Shown: one piece after another, positions 1 through 7,207 of the stretch
Position numbering within the stretch: position 1 is the first letter of the stretch
Layout of the letters: each line of letters opens with the position of its first letter
NCBI GenBank assembly: GCA_013822725.1
Contig: PNKX01000006.1
Span: forward strand, 1 to 39,548
Direction: 5' to 3'
Length of the DNA stretch: 39,548 nt
From: Pirellula sp.
GTDB taxonomy: Bacteria; Planctomycetota; Planctomycetia; Pirellulales; Lacipirellulaceae
Notes under the pieces: model-generated
Told to the model about the DNA's origin: nothing
Database searches by the model: none
The model's input: the letters and a program-made list of their open reading frames with translations, nothing else
Translations under genes and position numbers: made by a program

Positions 1-147
1 CCGGTAACCGACGAGATCCAGTCGGTTCTGAAACCAGTGAAGGATTGCACTGCACTCGCCGCAGCAACGGTCGATGGTCAGAGTTGCCGCCGTCGCCCCG
101 CATACAGGACACAGCGACGTGTGCGCAGAGGCTCCGTTTTGCAGCAT
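1..147 (-). CDS. Zinc-ribbon protein, C-terminal part beyond window
   Basis: An open frame reads leftwards from an ATG at 145-147 and runs off the window edge, giving 49 residues. Near the N-terminus it shows CPVCG followed about 13 residues later by a CCGECS knuckle, a likely zinc ribbon, and then a segment beginning LHWFQNRL. Planctomycetes have proteins in which a short zinc ribbon precedes an acyl-carrier-like domain, so this could be one, but the deciding part lies outside the window. The function is unassigned. Confidence 0.5.
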   Translation of the reverse strand, partial: MLQNGASAHTSLCPVCGATAATLTIDRCCGECSAILHWFQNRLDLVGYR

Positions 148-208
148 ACATTGCAACCTAAGGCATGGCCGCTTCAAGCGACGAAGATGAAAGTAACGCC
201 AATTCGCG

Positions 209-508
209 TTACTTCGGTGTAGGTTCGACGAACTCGACGCCGAATAGCGCCGCCATCTCTTTCGGACTTCGCTTCGCAGCAGTCTGCTTAGTCGACTGTC
301 CGCGGAACTCTACCAGCTTTAGCCCTTTGTTCTTCCACCGGCCGAGCCTAAGTCGAAGTCCCTGAGGAGTAGTGTCTTCGCCTTCAGCCTTGCATGCCTT
401 CACGAACGTTGCCCAGTCAGACCTAGCCTTTTGATGCTTAGCGTAAAGCTGGGCGAGTTTCTCGTCGCTCACTAATGACTTTTTCGCGGCGCGTTTCTTT
501 GCGGGCAT
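209..508 (-). CDS. Small basic hypothetical protein
   Basis: This 99-residue protein starts with a lysine/alanine-rich tail (MPAKKRAAKKS). It continues with a predicted helical segment around DEKLAQLYAKHQKARSDW and a conserved-looking RLRLGRWKNKG stretch. The Lys/Ala tail resembles the ends of small nucleic-acid-binding proteins, but I recognise no family. The 126 bp upstream contain only the 10-bp palindrome at 604-613. Codon use is like that of neighbouring genes. Nucleic-acid binding is only an inference from charge. Confidence 0.55.
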   Translation of the reverse strand: MPAKKRAAKKSLVSDEKLAQLYAKHQKARSDWATFVKACKAEGEDTTPQGLRLRLGRWKNKGLKLVEFRGQSTKQTAAKRSPKEMAALFGVEFVEPTPK

Positions 509-603
509 TCAGATTCCGGAGACGAGAAACTAGCCCATTCAAATGGAATGACTTCGTGCAAATCATATGCATGCCATTTCGACCAGTAATTAATTTTCCA
601 TTT

Positions 604-613
604 ATGACGTCAT
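604..613. promoter_or_regulatory. 10-bp palindrome upstream of the 99-residue gene
   Basis: ATGACGTCAT is a perfect palindrome about 95 bp upstream of the start at 508, in the only gap that could hold that gene's promoter. It could be an operator for a dimeric regulator. A 10-bp palindrome can also occur by chance, so this is weak. Confidence 0.2.
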
Positions 614-634
614 TTTCTCGTCATTTTCAGTCCG

Positions 635-928
635 CTACGTGAGCGACACTCGCGTCGCGCGAGTAGCTTCCAAAGGCTTCACCCTCGTGAATGCCTCAGA
701 GCCAAGCGATAGCCGGTCGTTCGAATCAGCGTGGAACATGACGCCCATCGATTCGGGGGCAGTTGGCCAAAACCAGCGGTCTTCAAAAGCAGAGGGACAG
801 CCGCTCGCCGACAGCGCCGCAAACTCACGGTTGAGATGGCGGCGCCGAACTTGTGTGTAGCCAAGAATATCGGCGAAGGCGGCCGTTACCGCCAGCAACG
901 TCACCAGCTTAAATCGAGGGCGTTTCAT
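635..928 (-). CDS. Short membrane-anchored hypothetical protein
   Basis: The chosen start gives MKRPRFKLVTLLAVTAAFA, a basic N-terminus running into one hydrophobic helix. This is the anchor type seen in many short planctomycete proteins. An upstream ATG at 964 would add 12 residues before the anchor and is less likely. The remaining roughly 70 residues are soluble and probably face outward. They include a WFWP segment but no motif I recognise. The function is unknown. It resembles the proteins at 3407-4070 only in the anchor. Confidence 0.5.
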   Translation of the reverse strand: MKRPRFKLVTLLAVTAAFADILGYTQVRRRHLNREFAALSASGCPSAFEDRWFWPTAPESMGVMFHADSNDRLSLGSEAFTRVKPLEATRATRVSLT

Positions 929-1098
929 CGCGGGAGTGTACGCAATGAAGCACGTTTTCAACAACGTCGTCTCGCCCGGCAGACGTTGCGAAACTCGTGG
1001 GAGTCTGTTCTAGCTGCCGATCCGCTATACTGGCAGCGATTCGCAGCGGTACACGTACCTCGATTAAATGGGATAGCAGCGTGATCAATATATCTTTC

Positions 1099-1977
1099 AT
1101 GGTGGCTCACATATTTGCACTACTCTTTGCATCGAGCGTAGTAGGTGAAACATTCGAGATCGGCCAGCGGGTTTTCATCAAGCCGGATGTGGAAGTGATC
1201 ATAGATGGCAGATTGGTCTCACTGGACGACCTTGCAGCAATACAGCCAGATCCGGCGACAGTAGGAAAAGTGTTGAATGGGACGCTTTGGCTCGGCGGAT
1301 TGTGGGTTCGAGAATCTGATGTGATGAGTATCGAAGCAGCGCGGCAGTTCTACACAGCTGAGATCAAACGGAATCCGGAGAGCGCATCCGCATATGTACG
1401 ACGCGGGCAGGTTCGTATCGAGGAACGGAATCTCGACTTGGCTGTGAATGATTTCAACGAAGCAGTTCGCCTAGACCCGAAATTTGCGACGGCTTACATC
1501 GGCCGTGGGCGAGTGTGGGAGCTCCGACTGGACCATCAACGTGCGATTGACGACTACACCGAATCAATTCGGCTTGTCCCTACTGCGAACGCCCACAGTA
1601 ATAGAGGAAACGCATGGGCAGCGATCGGAGCGTATGAAAATGCGTTGAACGACCACAACGAGTCCGTGCGGCTCGGGCCAACAGTCGCGATCCCCTACAA
1701 TAATCTTGCTTGGTTGCTTTCGACGTGTCCGGATGGAAGGTTTCGCGATGGAGAGAGGGCGCTCACGATGGCCAAGAAATCATTCGAACTCGACAACGCC
1801 GACGATCCGAACAAGTTCGACACGATTGCAGCGGCGTATGCGGAAAGTGGAGACTTCGATGCGGCCGTAGAATGGCAAGAGAAGGCTTGCGCCCTAGCCG
1901 AGGGTGGTTTGAAAGAATCGCTTCACTCGCGCCTCAATCTGTATAAAGCGGGTAAGCCCTTTCGAAGTGCAAAGTAA
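1099..1977 (+). CDS. Secreted TPR-repeat protein
   Basis: From the ATG at 1099 the protein begins MVAHIFALLFASSVVGETF, a convincing signal peptide. A GTG at 1081 in the same frame is a possible alternative start. Residues about 20-75 form a small domain with alternating beta-like segments (VFIKPDVEVIIDGR). About four to five TPR units follow, recognisable from repeated patterns such as AYVRRGQVRIEERNLDLAV and NSRGNAWAAIGAYENAL-like helices. A C-terminal TPR-like part contains NNLAWLLSTCPDG, common in planctomycete TPR proteins. It probably acts as a protein-protein scaffold outside the cytoplasm. The partner is unknown. Confidence 0.8.
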   Translation: MVAHIFALLFASSVVGETFEIGQRVFIKPDVEVIIDGRLVSLDDLAAIQPDPATVGKVLNGTLWLGGLWVRESDVMSIEAARQFYTAEIKRNPESASAYVRRGQVRIEERNLDLAVNDFNEAVRLDPKFATAYIGRGRVWELRLDHQRAIDDYTESIRLVPTANAHSNRGNAWAAIGAYENALNDHNESVRLGPTVAIPYNNLAWLLSTCPDGRFRDGERALTMAKKSFELDNADDPNKFDTIAAAYAESGDFDAAVEWQEKACALAEGGLKESLHSRLNLYKAGKPFRSAK

Positions 1978-2015
1978 GTGCCCCACGAAGTTTCAATTCG
2001 CTGCGCTTCGTCCCC

Positions 2016-2444
2016 ATGCTCACCTCTCTCCGCTACGCCCTGGCGACCTTCTGCTTCGCGGCGAGCGTTGGTTGCTTGGCGTTGTGGTGGAGGAGCGAGC
2101 TAGTTGTTGATCGCGTGCAATTGGTCGGTATTGGTTTTCGTAAACTCGACTGCTCAACTTTCTTTGGATCGTGCAACATTTCGCATGAGAAAGCGAATGG
2201 CTTCATTTCACCTGTGTGCGTGGTATGGTCACAACCAATCAACCGCGACTTACGACGAAACATGCCTGAGCGTGCATTCTGCGTATACAGTCAGAGCATT
2301 CAATTCCCCATCTGGTATCCCGCCCTGATTTTCGCCCTCGCCGGCGCCGCCACCCTGAGGCTTGGCCGCCGCTTCACGCTCCGCTCGGCGCTCATCGCCA
2401 CGACGGTCGTGGCTTTACTGCTGGGGATGGCGGTGATTCTGTAG
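2016..2444 (+). CDS. Two-TM hypothetical membrane protein
   Basis: The protein has 142 residues with a hydrophobic helix at the N-terminus (RYALATFCFAASVGCLALWW) and two more near the C-terminus (around YPALIFALAGAATLRL and LIATTVVALLLGMAVIL). The central loop of about 70 residues contains three to four cysteines. The arrangement, with an Arg-rich turn before the last helix, is typical of small planctomycete membrane proteins of unknown function. It sits 38 bp after the TPR gene on the same strand, so co-transcription is possible. Confidence 0.65.
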   Translation: MLTSLRYALATFCFAASVGCLALWWRSELVVDRVQLVGIGFRKLDCSTFFGSCNISHEKANGFISPVCVVWSQPINRDLRRNMPERAFCVYSQSIQFPIWYPALIFALAGAATLRLGRRFTLRSALIATTVVALLLGMAVIL

Positions 2445-2476
2445 GAAGCTCCCGCGGCGGCGGTTAGAATGCGCGA

Positions 2477-2671
2477 ATGATCCAAGCGATCCTTGTCATC
2501 GTCTGCTTTGCGATCGTCGGCGGAATGATCTCCGGCGCAGTCGGCGCGCTCACCCGCGGAAACCGCGGCGCCACCATCGGCTTCATTGTTGGCGCGATCT
2601 TGGCTCCTCTCGGCCTGATCCTATTTTGGGTGGCCGTTATTCGCTCCGGGGCGTTCGGAAGTCTAGGATGA
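2477..2671 (+). CDS. Small two-helix membrane protein
   Basis: These 64 residues consist almost entirely of two hydrophobic helices (IQAILVIVCFAIVGGMISG and GFIVGAILAPLGLILFWVAV), separated by a basic, glycine-rich turn (TRGNRGATI). The glycine-rich hairpin resembles small integral membrane proteins of the GlsB/YeaQ kind, but similarity by eye is too weak to assign it. It lies 32 bp after the preceding membrane protein gene on the same strand. Confidence 0.6.
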   Translation: MIQAILVIVCFAIVGGMISGAVGALTRGNRGATIGFIVGAILAPLGLILFWVAVIRSGAFGSLG

Positions 2672-2703
2672 CCCCGGCTGGGAGTCTGGGAGCTAGGGCT
2701 GCT

Positions 2704-3072
2704 TCAGTCCTCGCACGTCGCATCGCGATCGTAGTGGATGCCGTCGCCCGTCTTGACTTCAAGCATCAGGACGCCCATCTCGTCGTACAGCAAAGCGGCC
2801 ATCGAGTCGTCGCGCTCTTTCCGAGAGTAGTGCCAGCCGTCGTCCCACCAAGCGTAGACGCGGCCCAAGACGCAGAGTTCAAACGCGGAGCCTGGCCACT
2901 CGTTGAGCAGCTGTTTCGCGGCGGCGATCGCTTCAGCTTTGGTGTCGACCGACAGACGGCGGACGATCCTGGCGCCCTGGTTCATCTCGACTCGCCAACC
3001 GTCGCTGCCGATGGGGCGGAAGTAGGTGACGACTTTCGGATGCTGCTTGCGCTTGTCGGGTCTTGGTCGCAT
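2704..3072 (-). CDS. Hypothetical protein, DUF2188-like N-terminal half
   Basis: This soluble 122-residue protein begins with a basic segment. Then comes a beta-beta-helix pattern: VVTYFRPIGSDGWRVEM, a second strand, and TKAEAIAAAKQLL. That pattern resembles the DUF2188 fold, in which a GW-containing strand precedes an AEAIxxA helix. The second half is rich in aromatic and acidic residues (VYAWWDDGWHY) and is unassigned. It is convergent with the small membrane protein gene to the left. DUF2188 membership is an inference from the pattern. Confidence 0.55.
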   Translation of the reverse strand: MRPRPDKRKQHPKVVTYFRPIGSDGWRVEMNQGARIVRRLSVDTKAEAIAAAKQLLNEWPGSAFELCVLGRVYAWWDDGWHYSRKERDDSMAALLYDEMGVLMLEVKTGDGIHYDRDATCED

Positions 3073-3233
3073 TCCGGCGACGATACCACGGGCGCAGAAA
3101 GCGGTAATCCAGTTTCATGCTGGATGAGTAGCTTGTGGCCGGCGGGCGGGTGGGATACTAGCCGGGGACAGAAAGGCGCAATATTCGCATCGTCTCTCCA
3201 ATCGCCACAATTTACTCTTACGGAAAAACTGCC

Positions 3234-3332
3234 ATGAGTTCAAGCGACTGGGTCTCCCTGGCCTTCTTTGCCCTAATCGCAGGCGTCGCATTGGTGGCGC
3301 TGTTGGGGAAGGGACGCAAACCTAGGCACTGA
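3234..3332 (+). CDS. 32-residue single-TM miniprotein
   Basis: An ATG at 3234 opens a 32-residue frame ending in TGA at 3330-3332. It has a short polar start (MSSSDW), one clean hydrophobic helix (VSLAFFALIAGVALVALL) and a basic tail (GKGRKPRH). Positive charge after the helix suggests an N-out orientation. The even hydrophobicity makes chance less likely, but such a short frame cannot be proven without conservation. Confidence 0.45.
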   Translation: MSSSDWVSLAFFALIAGVALVALLGKGRKPRH

Positions 3333-3406
3333 GTTGCCGACTTGCAGCTTGGCATTCTGCCCCTCACGCCGCCCTCGCCGCCCGCAGGGATGAGTGTGCG
3401 AGGACT

Positions 3407-3706
3407 TCAGAACTCGCCGATTCGCCCGTAAGGATACGCCGTCTCAGGGAACAGGCTCCGGAGTTGTTGGATCTCTTGAGCATTCATCGCCGGATCGACG
3501 AGTAGCGAGTTGTAGCCGCTCTCGCCGAATAGCCGCAGCAAGCCAGGAGCTGCGGTAGGCTTCGCGAGATTGAGACCAACTAGGACGCGCCCCGATGCAA
3601 TCGCCGCATGCCGCTGACGGTGCCAATCCGTCTGTCGCCACAAGACCACCGCCACGATCGTGATGACGACCAAGGCCACTCGCAGGGTGAAGCGGGGGCG
3701 GGGCAT
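3407..3706 (-). CDS. Short anchored protein, paralogue of the next gene
   Basis: Taken from the ATG at 3706, it begins MPRPRFTLRVALVVITIVAV, a planctomycete-type N-terminal anchor. A longer start at 3742 would overlap the upstream gene by 11 bp. The outer part contains APGLLRLFGESGY and a terminal segment with QQLRSLFPE. Both match the equivalent places of the gene at 3732-4070 (APGFHWLFGEKGH and MVQALFSE). The two are therefore tandem paralogues that have diverged widely. The function is unknown; the outer domain is probably periplasmic. Confidence 0.6.
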   Translation of the reverse strand: MPRPRFTLRVALVVITIVAVVLWRQTDWHRQRHAAIASGRVLVGLNLAKPTAAPGLLRLFGESGYNSLLVDPAMNAQEIQQLRSLFPETAYPYGRIGEF

Positions 3707-3731
3707 GGGGAAGAGCCTCGGTAGCAAGTCT

Positions 3732-4070
3732 TCACTGCTCATTCAACGGAAGGTTGGAGCTTTCGATAGACGGCATTTCGATTTCGGCTTCTGAGAACAA
3801 TGCTTGCACCATCCCTAATTCTTCGTTAGATGGAGTGTTTGCTATGACGATGCAGAAATGTCCCTTCTCGCCGAAGAGCCAGTGGAAACCAGGGGCAGCT
3901 GGCACACGACGCCGCGATGAATCGCCGCGCAGGACCCATCCAGTTTCAAACGCCGCCCGTCGCTGCTGCATCCATATGATGTGGTAACCGCAGAAGAGTG
4001 CACATAACGTCGTCACCACGAGCATCGCTCGAATTGAGAATCGCGGAGTAAGGTGACGCAACAGCCTCAT
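3732..4070 (-). CDS. Short anchored protein, paralogue of the preceding gene
   Basis: This 112-residue protein begins with LTPRFSIRAMLVVTTLCALF, a basic N-terminus leading into one TM helix. After the helix both paralogues share QR(R/H)A(A), a spacer of about 30 residues, the APG(F/L)xxLFGExG box, then LFxE. The gene is immediately upstream of its paralogue on the minus strand, so the pair probably arose by tandem duplication and is co-transcribed. Confidence 0.6.
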   Translation of the reverse strand: MRLLRHLTPRFSIRAMLVVTTLCALFCGYHIIWMQQRRAAFETGWVLRGDSSRRRVPAAPGFHWLFGEKGHFCIVIANTPSNEELGMVQALFSEAEIEMPSIESSNLPLNEQ

Positions 4071-4208
4071 TCGCAGCAGTGTAGCAGAAAGCGACGCTCC
4101 AGATTGAGCCGTGACGCGATGCGAGGGGCGGGCGCGACCAGCGGAGTCGCGTTTCGCGGGAACGCGTTAGGCTGGCGCTGAGGGGCTGAGAGTTTAGCGC
4201 ATGAAAAA

Positions 4209-4238
4209 GGGCGTTGCCGTGTGCGGTCGGCAACGCCC
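4209..4238 (-). terminator. Intrinsic terminator reading leftwards
   Basis: A perfect 11-bp inverted repeat (GGGCGTTGCCG / CGGCAACGCCC, loop 8 nt) is followed on the minus strand by TTTTT. That is the classic form of a Rho-independent terminator for leftward transcription. There is no convincing minus-strand gene between it and about 4700, so it may end a non-coding or unrecognised short transcript. Confidence 0.7.
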
Positions 4239-4419
4239 TCATTTATCTCAAAGCACCATTCACGGTTGCCGCAGGTCGGGAAACGACTTCGGTCGCTGTT
4301 CTGCCGCTGGTGTGGCTATTCTTGAGTTTCGGCACAGTGCTGGTCGAACTTAACGCGAATGGCGGCGGCGCCGGTTGTATGCCGCTCGCGGGCGTTGAGG
4401 GGCTGAGAAAAGAAGAGCG

Positions 4420-4674
4420 GTGGCTGGCTTTGCTTTGTTCCACTACGCTGCAGCCACGAATGGTGAACGGGCCACAGCGATCGACTCTGCCGCCCTGAGA
4501 TTAATGCGAAAGAGGGTTTGCCACGCGCTCTCGGCCGTCAGTTTAGTCGGGATTCGCCGCCGAGCAAAACTTCTGGTGCTGCTGCCGACTAGGCACCGCG
4601 TTGATGTGCAGCAAGTGATTGCGGCTGCGGCGAAGTTGCGACGTCGGCTGCGTGAGATTCAGCGATCGCTCTGA
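4420..4674 (+). CDS. Possible small Arg-rich protein
   Basis: A frame of 84 codons opens at GTG 4420, or 56 codons from ATG 4504. From the ATG it reads MRKRVCHALSAVSLVG and then a strongly basic helix (KLRRRLREIQRSL at the end). I recognise no family. In its favour, a strong rightward terminator follows directly (4673-4736), showing that something is transcribed in this direction. Against it, the composition is not distinctive. Confidence 0.35.
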   Translation: MAGFALFHYAAATNGERATAIDSAALRLMRKRVCHALSAVSLVGIRRRAKLLVLLPTRHRVDVQQVIAAAAKLRRRLREIQRSL

Positions 4675-4736
4675 GCCTTCCGGAAACTTTCAGGAAGGCT
4701 CGACCGAGGCCGCGCGGGCAGGCGCGGCTTTCTTTT
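4673..4736 (+). terminator. Double hairpin with T-run, rightward terminator
   Basis: Two stem-loops follow each other. The first is GAGCCTTCC (4673-4681) with GGAAGGCTC (4693-4701). The second is GCCGCG (4709-4714) with CGCGGC (4723-4728), followed at once by TTTCTTTT. The second is a typical intrinsic terminator for plus-strand transcription. The first overlaps the stop codon of the possible gene at 4420-4674. Confidence 0.65.
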
Positions 4737-4881
4737 AGTCAGAGATTTGGAGTCGCTCACGATCGGCTTTGATCTGACGCACATCGGCTTGGGCCGATCG
4801 TTTTGCCCAAGTCAGAAAGCCGACGAGCATCGTCAGCGCGGTAACGAGCACTGACATCTGTCGCATTGAAATGCGTCGCAT
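4735..4881 (-). CDS. 48-residue single-TM hypothetical protein
   Basis: From the ATG at 4881 the peptide reads MRRISMRQMSVLVTALTML and continues with one TM helix (ending VGFLTWAK) and a charged helical tail (QIKADRERLQ). A basic N-terminus with a membrane helix and amphipathic tail fits a small inner-membrane peptide. A longer frame to 5022 would be Arg/Pro-rich and run into the hairpin array, so I prefer the short start. No family is recognised. Confidence 0.4.
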   Translation of the reverse strand: MRRISMRQMSVLVTALTMLVGFLTWAKRSAQADVRQIKADRERLQISD

Positions 4882-5393
4882 GTCCGTCAGTTTAACAGCG
4901 TCTCCCGTGGCGTTGCAGCGCGGCGGGGTTATTAAACACCGGACGGGCCTTGGCGTTGAGGGTCGAACAACTACGCTTCGGCGCCGCCCCGCTGAGCAGC
5001 GCGCTGCAGGACAAGTGCCCACGCTGCACTGTGTAACGTAGCTGACGCCCGAGGGCCTGTAAGAAACTTGCCGCTTCGTTGCCGGTCGACCGGGCGGCAG
5101 TTAGAAAAGCCGTGACGGCGACTCCGCCTGCTTGACATTAAGCGAAGGCCGCCGTCACAGACCGTTTGAACCTTAAATAGGCGGCGAGCCCTGGCAACCC
5201 TCTAGCCCAGGACTCGCCGCCAACGGACATGGGCGTCCACCTAGCGTCATGCCGGGTCAGGCCGCCCACGTTCGGGTGATCGAAGTAAGCGTGGCGGCGG
5301 CCCAACAACCAAAGGGGGCACCAAAGGCAGGGGGACGCCGCCACGGCAGACTGCCAAGTCTAGCTTACGATTTGATCGCTGGAAACGAAAAGA

Positions 5394-5440
5394 CACGGCG
5401 ACCCCAAGTCGAAAGGCTTTAAGACAGAGGGGTCGCCGTG
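5394..5440 (-). terminator. Perfect 12-bp stem with T-rich tail
   Basis: CACGGCGACCCC at 5394-5405 pairs perfectly with 5429-5440. Inside, GTC/GAC and AAAG/CTTT can extend the stem. On the minus strand it is followed by TCTTTTCGTTT. It is the second hairpin downstream of the lipoprotein gene and looks like a back-up terminator within the array. Confidence 0.55.
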
Positions 5441-5474
5441 CCCACAAACAGTTCGGCGCATAAAAAACGCGGAT

Positions 5475-5514
5475 GCCGCGGCGGTCCGACAAACAGTCAA
5501 CGGACCGCTGCGGC
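5475..5514 (-). terminator. Intrinsic terminator of the lipoprotein gene
   Basis: A 14-position stem with one mismatch (5475-5488 with 5501-5514) can be extended by an outer GCGG/CCGC. On the minus strand the outer arm is followed directly by GTTTTTT. It starts 28 bp after the stop of the lipoprotein gene at 5543 and is the most likely terminator for it. Confidence 0.7.
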
Positions 5515-5542
5515 AGAGCCGCATCTATTTGGAAGCGTTATA

Positions 5543-5725
5543 TCAGTGGCCCGGCGGCGGGTTATCGCCGGTCTTCTCGACAGTCTTTTCAGTCGTCGTC
5601 GTCGTTTCGCCCCCGGGAGTCGAGGTCGTCGTTTCAGTCTTCGTAGAGGCCTTCTCAGCGCAACCGGTTAATCCGCCAAGTGACACGAGTCCTGTCAAAA
5701 CAACGAGTGAGAGCATCCACTTCAT
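5543..5725 (-). CDS. Small lipoprotein with Thr-rich tail
   Basis: From the ATG at 5725 the protein has 60 residues. It has a lipoprotein signal peptide (MKWMLSLVVLTGLVSLGG) ending in the lipobox LTGC, then a low-complexity tail rich in Thr, Glu and Lys (TETTTSTPGGETTTTTEK). Small lipoproteins with such tails are common in planctomycetes and are expected to be attached to a membrane facing outward. The role is unknown. It is followed by the terminator-like array. Confidence 0.7.
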   Translation of the reverse strand: MKWMLSLVVLTGLVSLGGLTGCAEKASTKTETTTSTPGGETTTTTEKTVEKTGDNPPPGH

Positions 5726-6208
5726 CAGAACAGCCTTTCGAGTGAGATAGCGATTAGCGAGCGATGTGCTCAAGCAAATCTACCACTGTTTCCGTTCCGT
5801 GCTGGCTGACGCCGAGAGCGTTCCAAAGAATTCTGGGACCGCGCATCGTAGTCGTGCGACTTGGGTAAGGTGATCGTCGTCCCGCCGGGGGCGGGGCGTT
5901 TGCCGGAATCCGGTACGAACGCGGCAGTGTGCGGCCCGCGCCCGTCCCCGAATTCGAGGGCACGATCCACCAAGCCGGCCAACCTCTGGACACCATCGCG
6001 GGAAGGCCGGCTTGGCTTCTCGTACTCGGAGAATTGAATCCTAGAAGCACGTCACGGCTAGACATCCCCCCAGTTGGGGTACGTATGTACCGCATAGCTA
6101 TCACCTATTTTGACCCTCGAGAATCAACGGACGAGTCGGCGGTTTGCACGGTACGCCTATTGCAACGCTTCGAGAGGTCACAACATTAGTTCGAGTGAGG
6201 ATAACGCC
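5726..6208. other. Intergenic stretch with an 11-bp inverted repeat
   Basis: This region separates the leftward lipoprotein gene from the rightward secreted protein gene, so it should hold both promoters. I see no convincing gene. The one strong structure is CCAAGCCGGCC at 5970-5980 pairing with 6005-6015 across a 24-nt loop, similar in size to the hairpins of the neighbouring array but without a clear T-run. Confidence 0.45.
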
Positions 6209-6988
6209 ATGAGATCGCTGATAGTCTCCATAATCGCTGCAATCACGGTACTTTCTGCATGCCAAATCGGATTAGCCCAGAGTGGCAGCGGGAATGCGCA
6301 GTCCAATCTTCGAGCTCGCCTGCCGTTTTCTGGGCCGGCAAGCGACGCTGCTGGGCGATTGGGAACCAATTCTCCCATGAGGCCAACTACCGGTTCCACC
6401 AACACCGGCTACGGCGGGTGGGCGGGGGTCGGATACCCGCGCGCGGCGGGAAACCCGTCACTGGCGCAACCCTACGCGCGTGGACGCGGTCCCATGTGGC
6501 AGATGCAGCGGCCAAACTTAAACGGAGTCGCCGCGACCGACTTCAATCCGGCCAACCCCAATGTGCAACCGCAGAACGTCCCACGAGGCGGCGGGCGGGC
6601 AGAGTCCGCGTACTCCGGTGAAGACTTCGCGTGGATGGATGAGGAGCGAGGAGTTCAGGAACGCAGCCGTGTTGATGGCACGAGCGTGGGGAGTAACTCA
6701 CTTTCGAGAAATGATTCGAATGCTGCGAATGCGCAGGCTGCCACCGCCGCCGCAACCTCTGGAGCAAACTGGCCTACCCTCGCGAATGGACAAACTTCTC
6801 GAGAGGGCGTCGCATCAAATCAGCAGGGCGCGCCCTGGCGTTTTTATAATACGCCCGCGTATGAGCAGATGCCGTCGCAACAGCCCATGGCGGACGGCGG
6901 TTCTGCCGCGAATGCGGTCGTCCCCACGCAGAGTCAGAAGCCAGCCGGCGTCGCAGAGGCCGCCACCGGTGCTCCGATTAAGTTCTAA
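6209..6988 (+). CDS. Secreted low-complexity protein (Asn/Gln/Ala/Gly-rich)
   Basis: The start at 6209 gives MRSLIVSIIAAITVLSACQ, a signal peptide. LSAC would fit a lipobox, and cleavage after GLAQ is also possible. The mature part of about 235 residues is rich in Ala, Gly, Asn, Gln, Pro and Ser. It has no obvious globular domain, apart from a short aromatic patch (APWRFYNTPAYEQM) near the C-terminus. It is probably an extracellular or cell-envelope protein of extended structure. An upstream in-frame ATG at 6110 would place 33 residues before the signal peptide and is unlikely. Confidence 0.65.
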   Translation: MRSLIVSIIAAITVLSACQIGLAQSGSGNAQSNLRARLPFSGPASDAAGRLGTNSPMRPTTGSTNTGYGGWAGVGYPRAAGNPSLAQPYARGRGPMWQMQRPNLNGVAATDFNPANPNVQPQNVPRGGGRAESAYSGEDFAWMDEERGVQERSRVDGTSVGSNSLSRNDSNAANAQAATAAATSGANWPTLANGQTSREGVASNQQGAPWRFYNTPAYEQMPSQQPMADGGSAANAVVPTQSQKPAGVAEAATGAPIKF

Positions 6989-7165
6989 ACTGCCAACGAG
7001 TAAAACCTGTACCGTACAGCTTTTCGCACACTCGCAACTCTTCGAGTACCGCTATTCTTCGAGAATCAACGCAATCGCGTGCAACGGTTTGCATCGCCCA
7101 TTTGAAGACGCTAAACTGCGTTTTCTCCGTGCATTTCGGTGGTTTCTGACAAGACTCGATACTCG

Positions 7166-7207
7166 CTCATAGCCTCGAGGTCGTCGGTTCGAATCCGGCC
7201 CCCGCCA
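7166..7207 (+). tRNA. 3' half of a tRNA-Met(CAU)-like gene
   Basis: From the anticodon-loop CTCAT onward the sequence continues through a variable region, a T-arm with stem GTCGG/CCGGC around loop TTCGAAT, and an acceptor 3' strand CCCCGCC followed by A. No matching 5' half lies upstream, so this is a fragment and not a working tRNA. The sequence is close to bacterial initiator tRNA 3' halves. It is the usual footprint of integration into, or duplication of, a tRNA 3' end. Confidence 0.7.

Larger units (their letters stand above)
4914..5514 (-). repeat. Array of seven or more successive GC-rich stem-loops
   Basis: This 600-bp stretch has no convincing gene and is built of consecutive inverted repeats. 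The arms are 4914-4928/4987-5008 (15 bp with a 7-nt bulge), 5042-5051/5091-5100, 5112-5120/5150-5158, 5180-5188/5213-5221 (plus five further pairs inside), a weak 5230-5235/5263-5268, 5290-5299/5336-5345, 5394-5405/5429-5440 and 5475-5488/5501-5514. Centres are mostly 50-100 bp apart. Arms share the flavour CGGCGACCC / GGGTCGCCG without being copies. Read on the minus strand, most hairpins are followed by T-rich tails (for example GTTTTTT, TCTTTTCGTTT, GGCTTTTC). The array lies downstream of the lipoprotein gene. It may be a run of tandem terminators or a structured non-coding transcript. Confidence 0.7.

Noticed and set aside
5031..5106. Possible integron attC site (TAAC ... GTTAG around a hairpin)
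   Set aside because: The outer boxes fit the RYYYAAC/GTTRRRY consensus only in part, the inner pairing overlaps the box, and no cassette genes or integron integrase are nearby.
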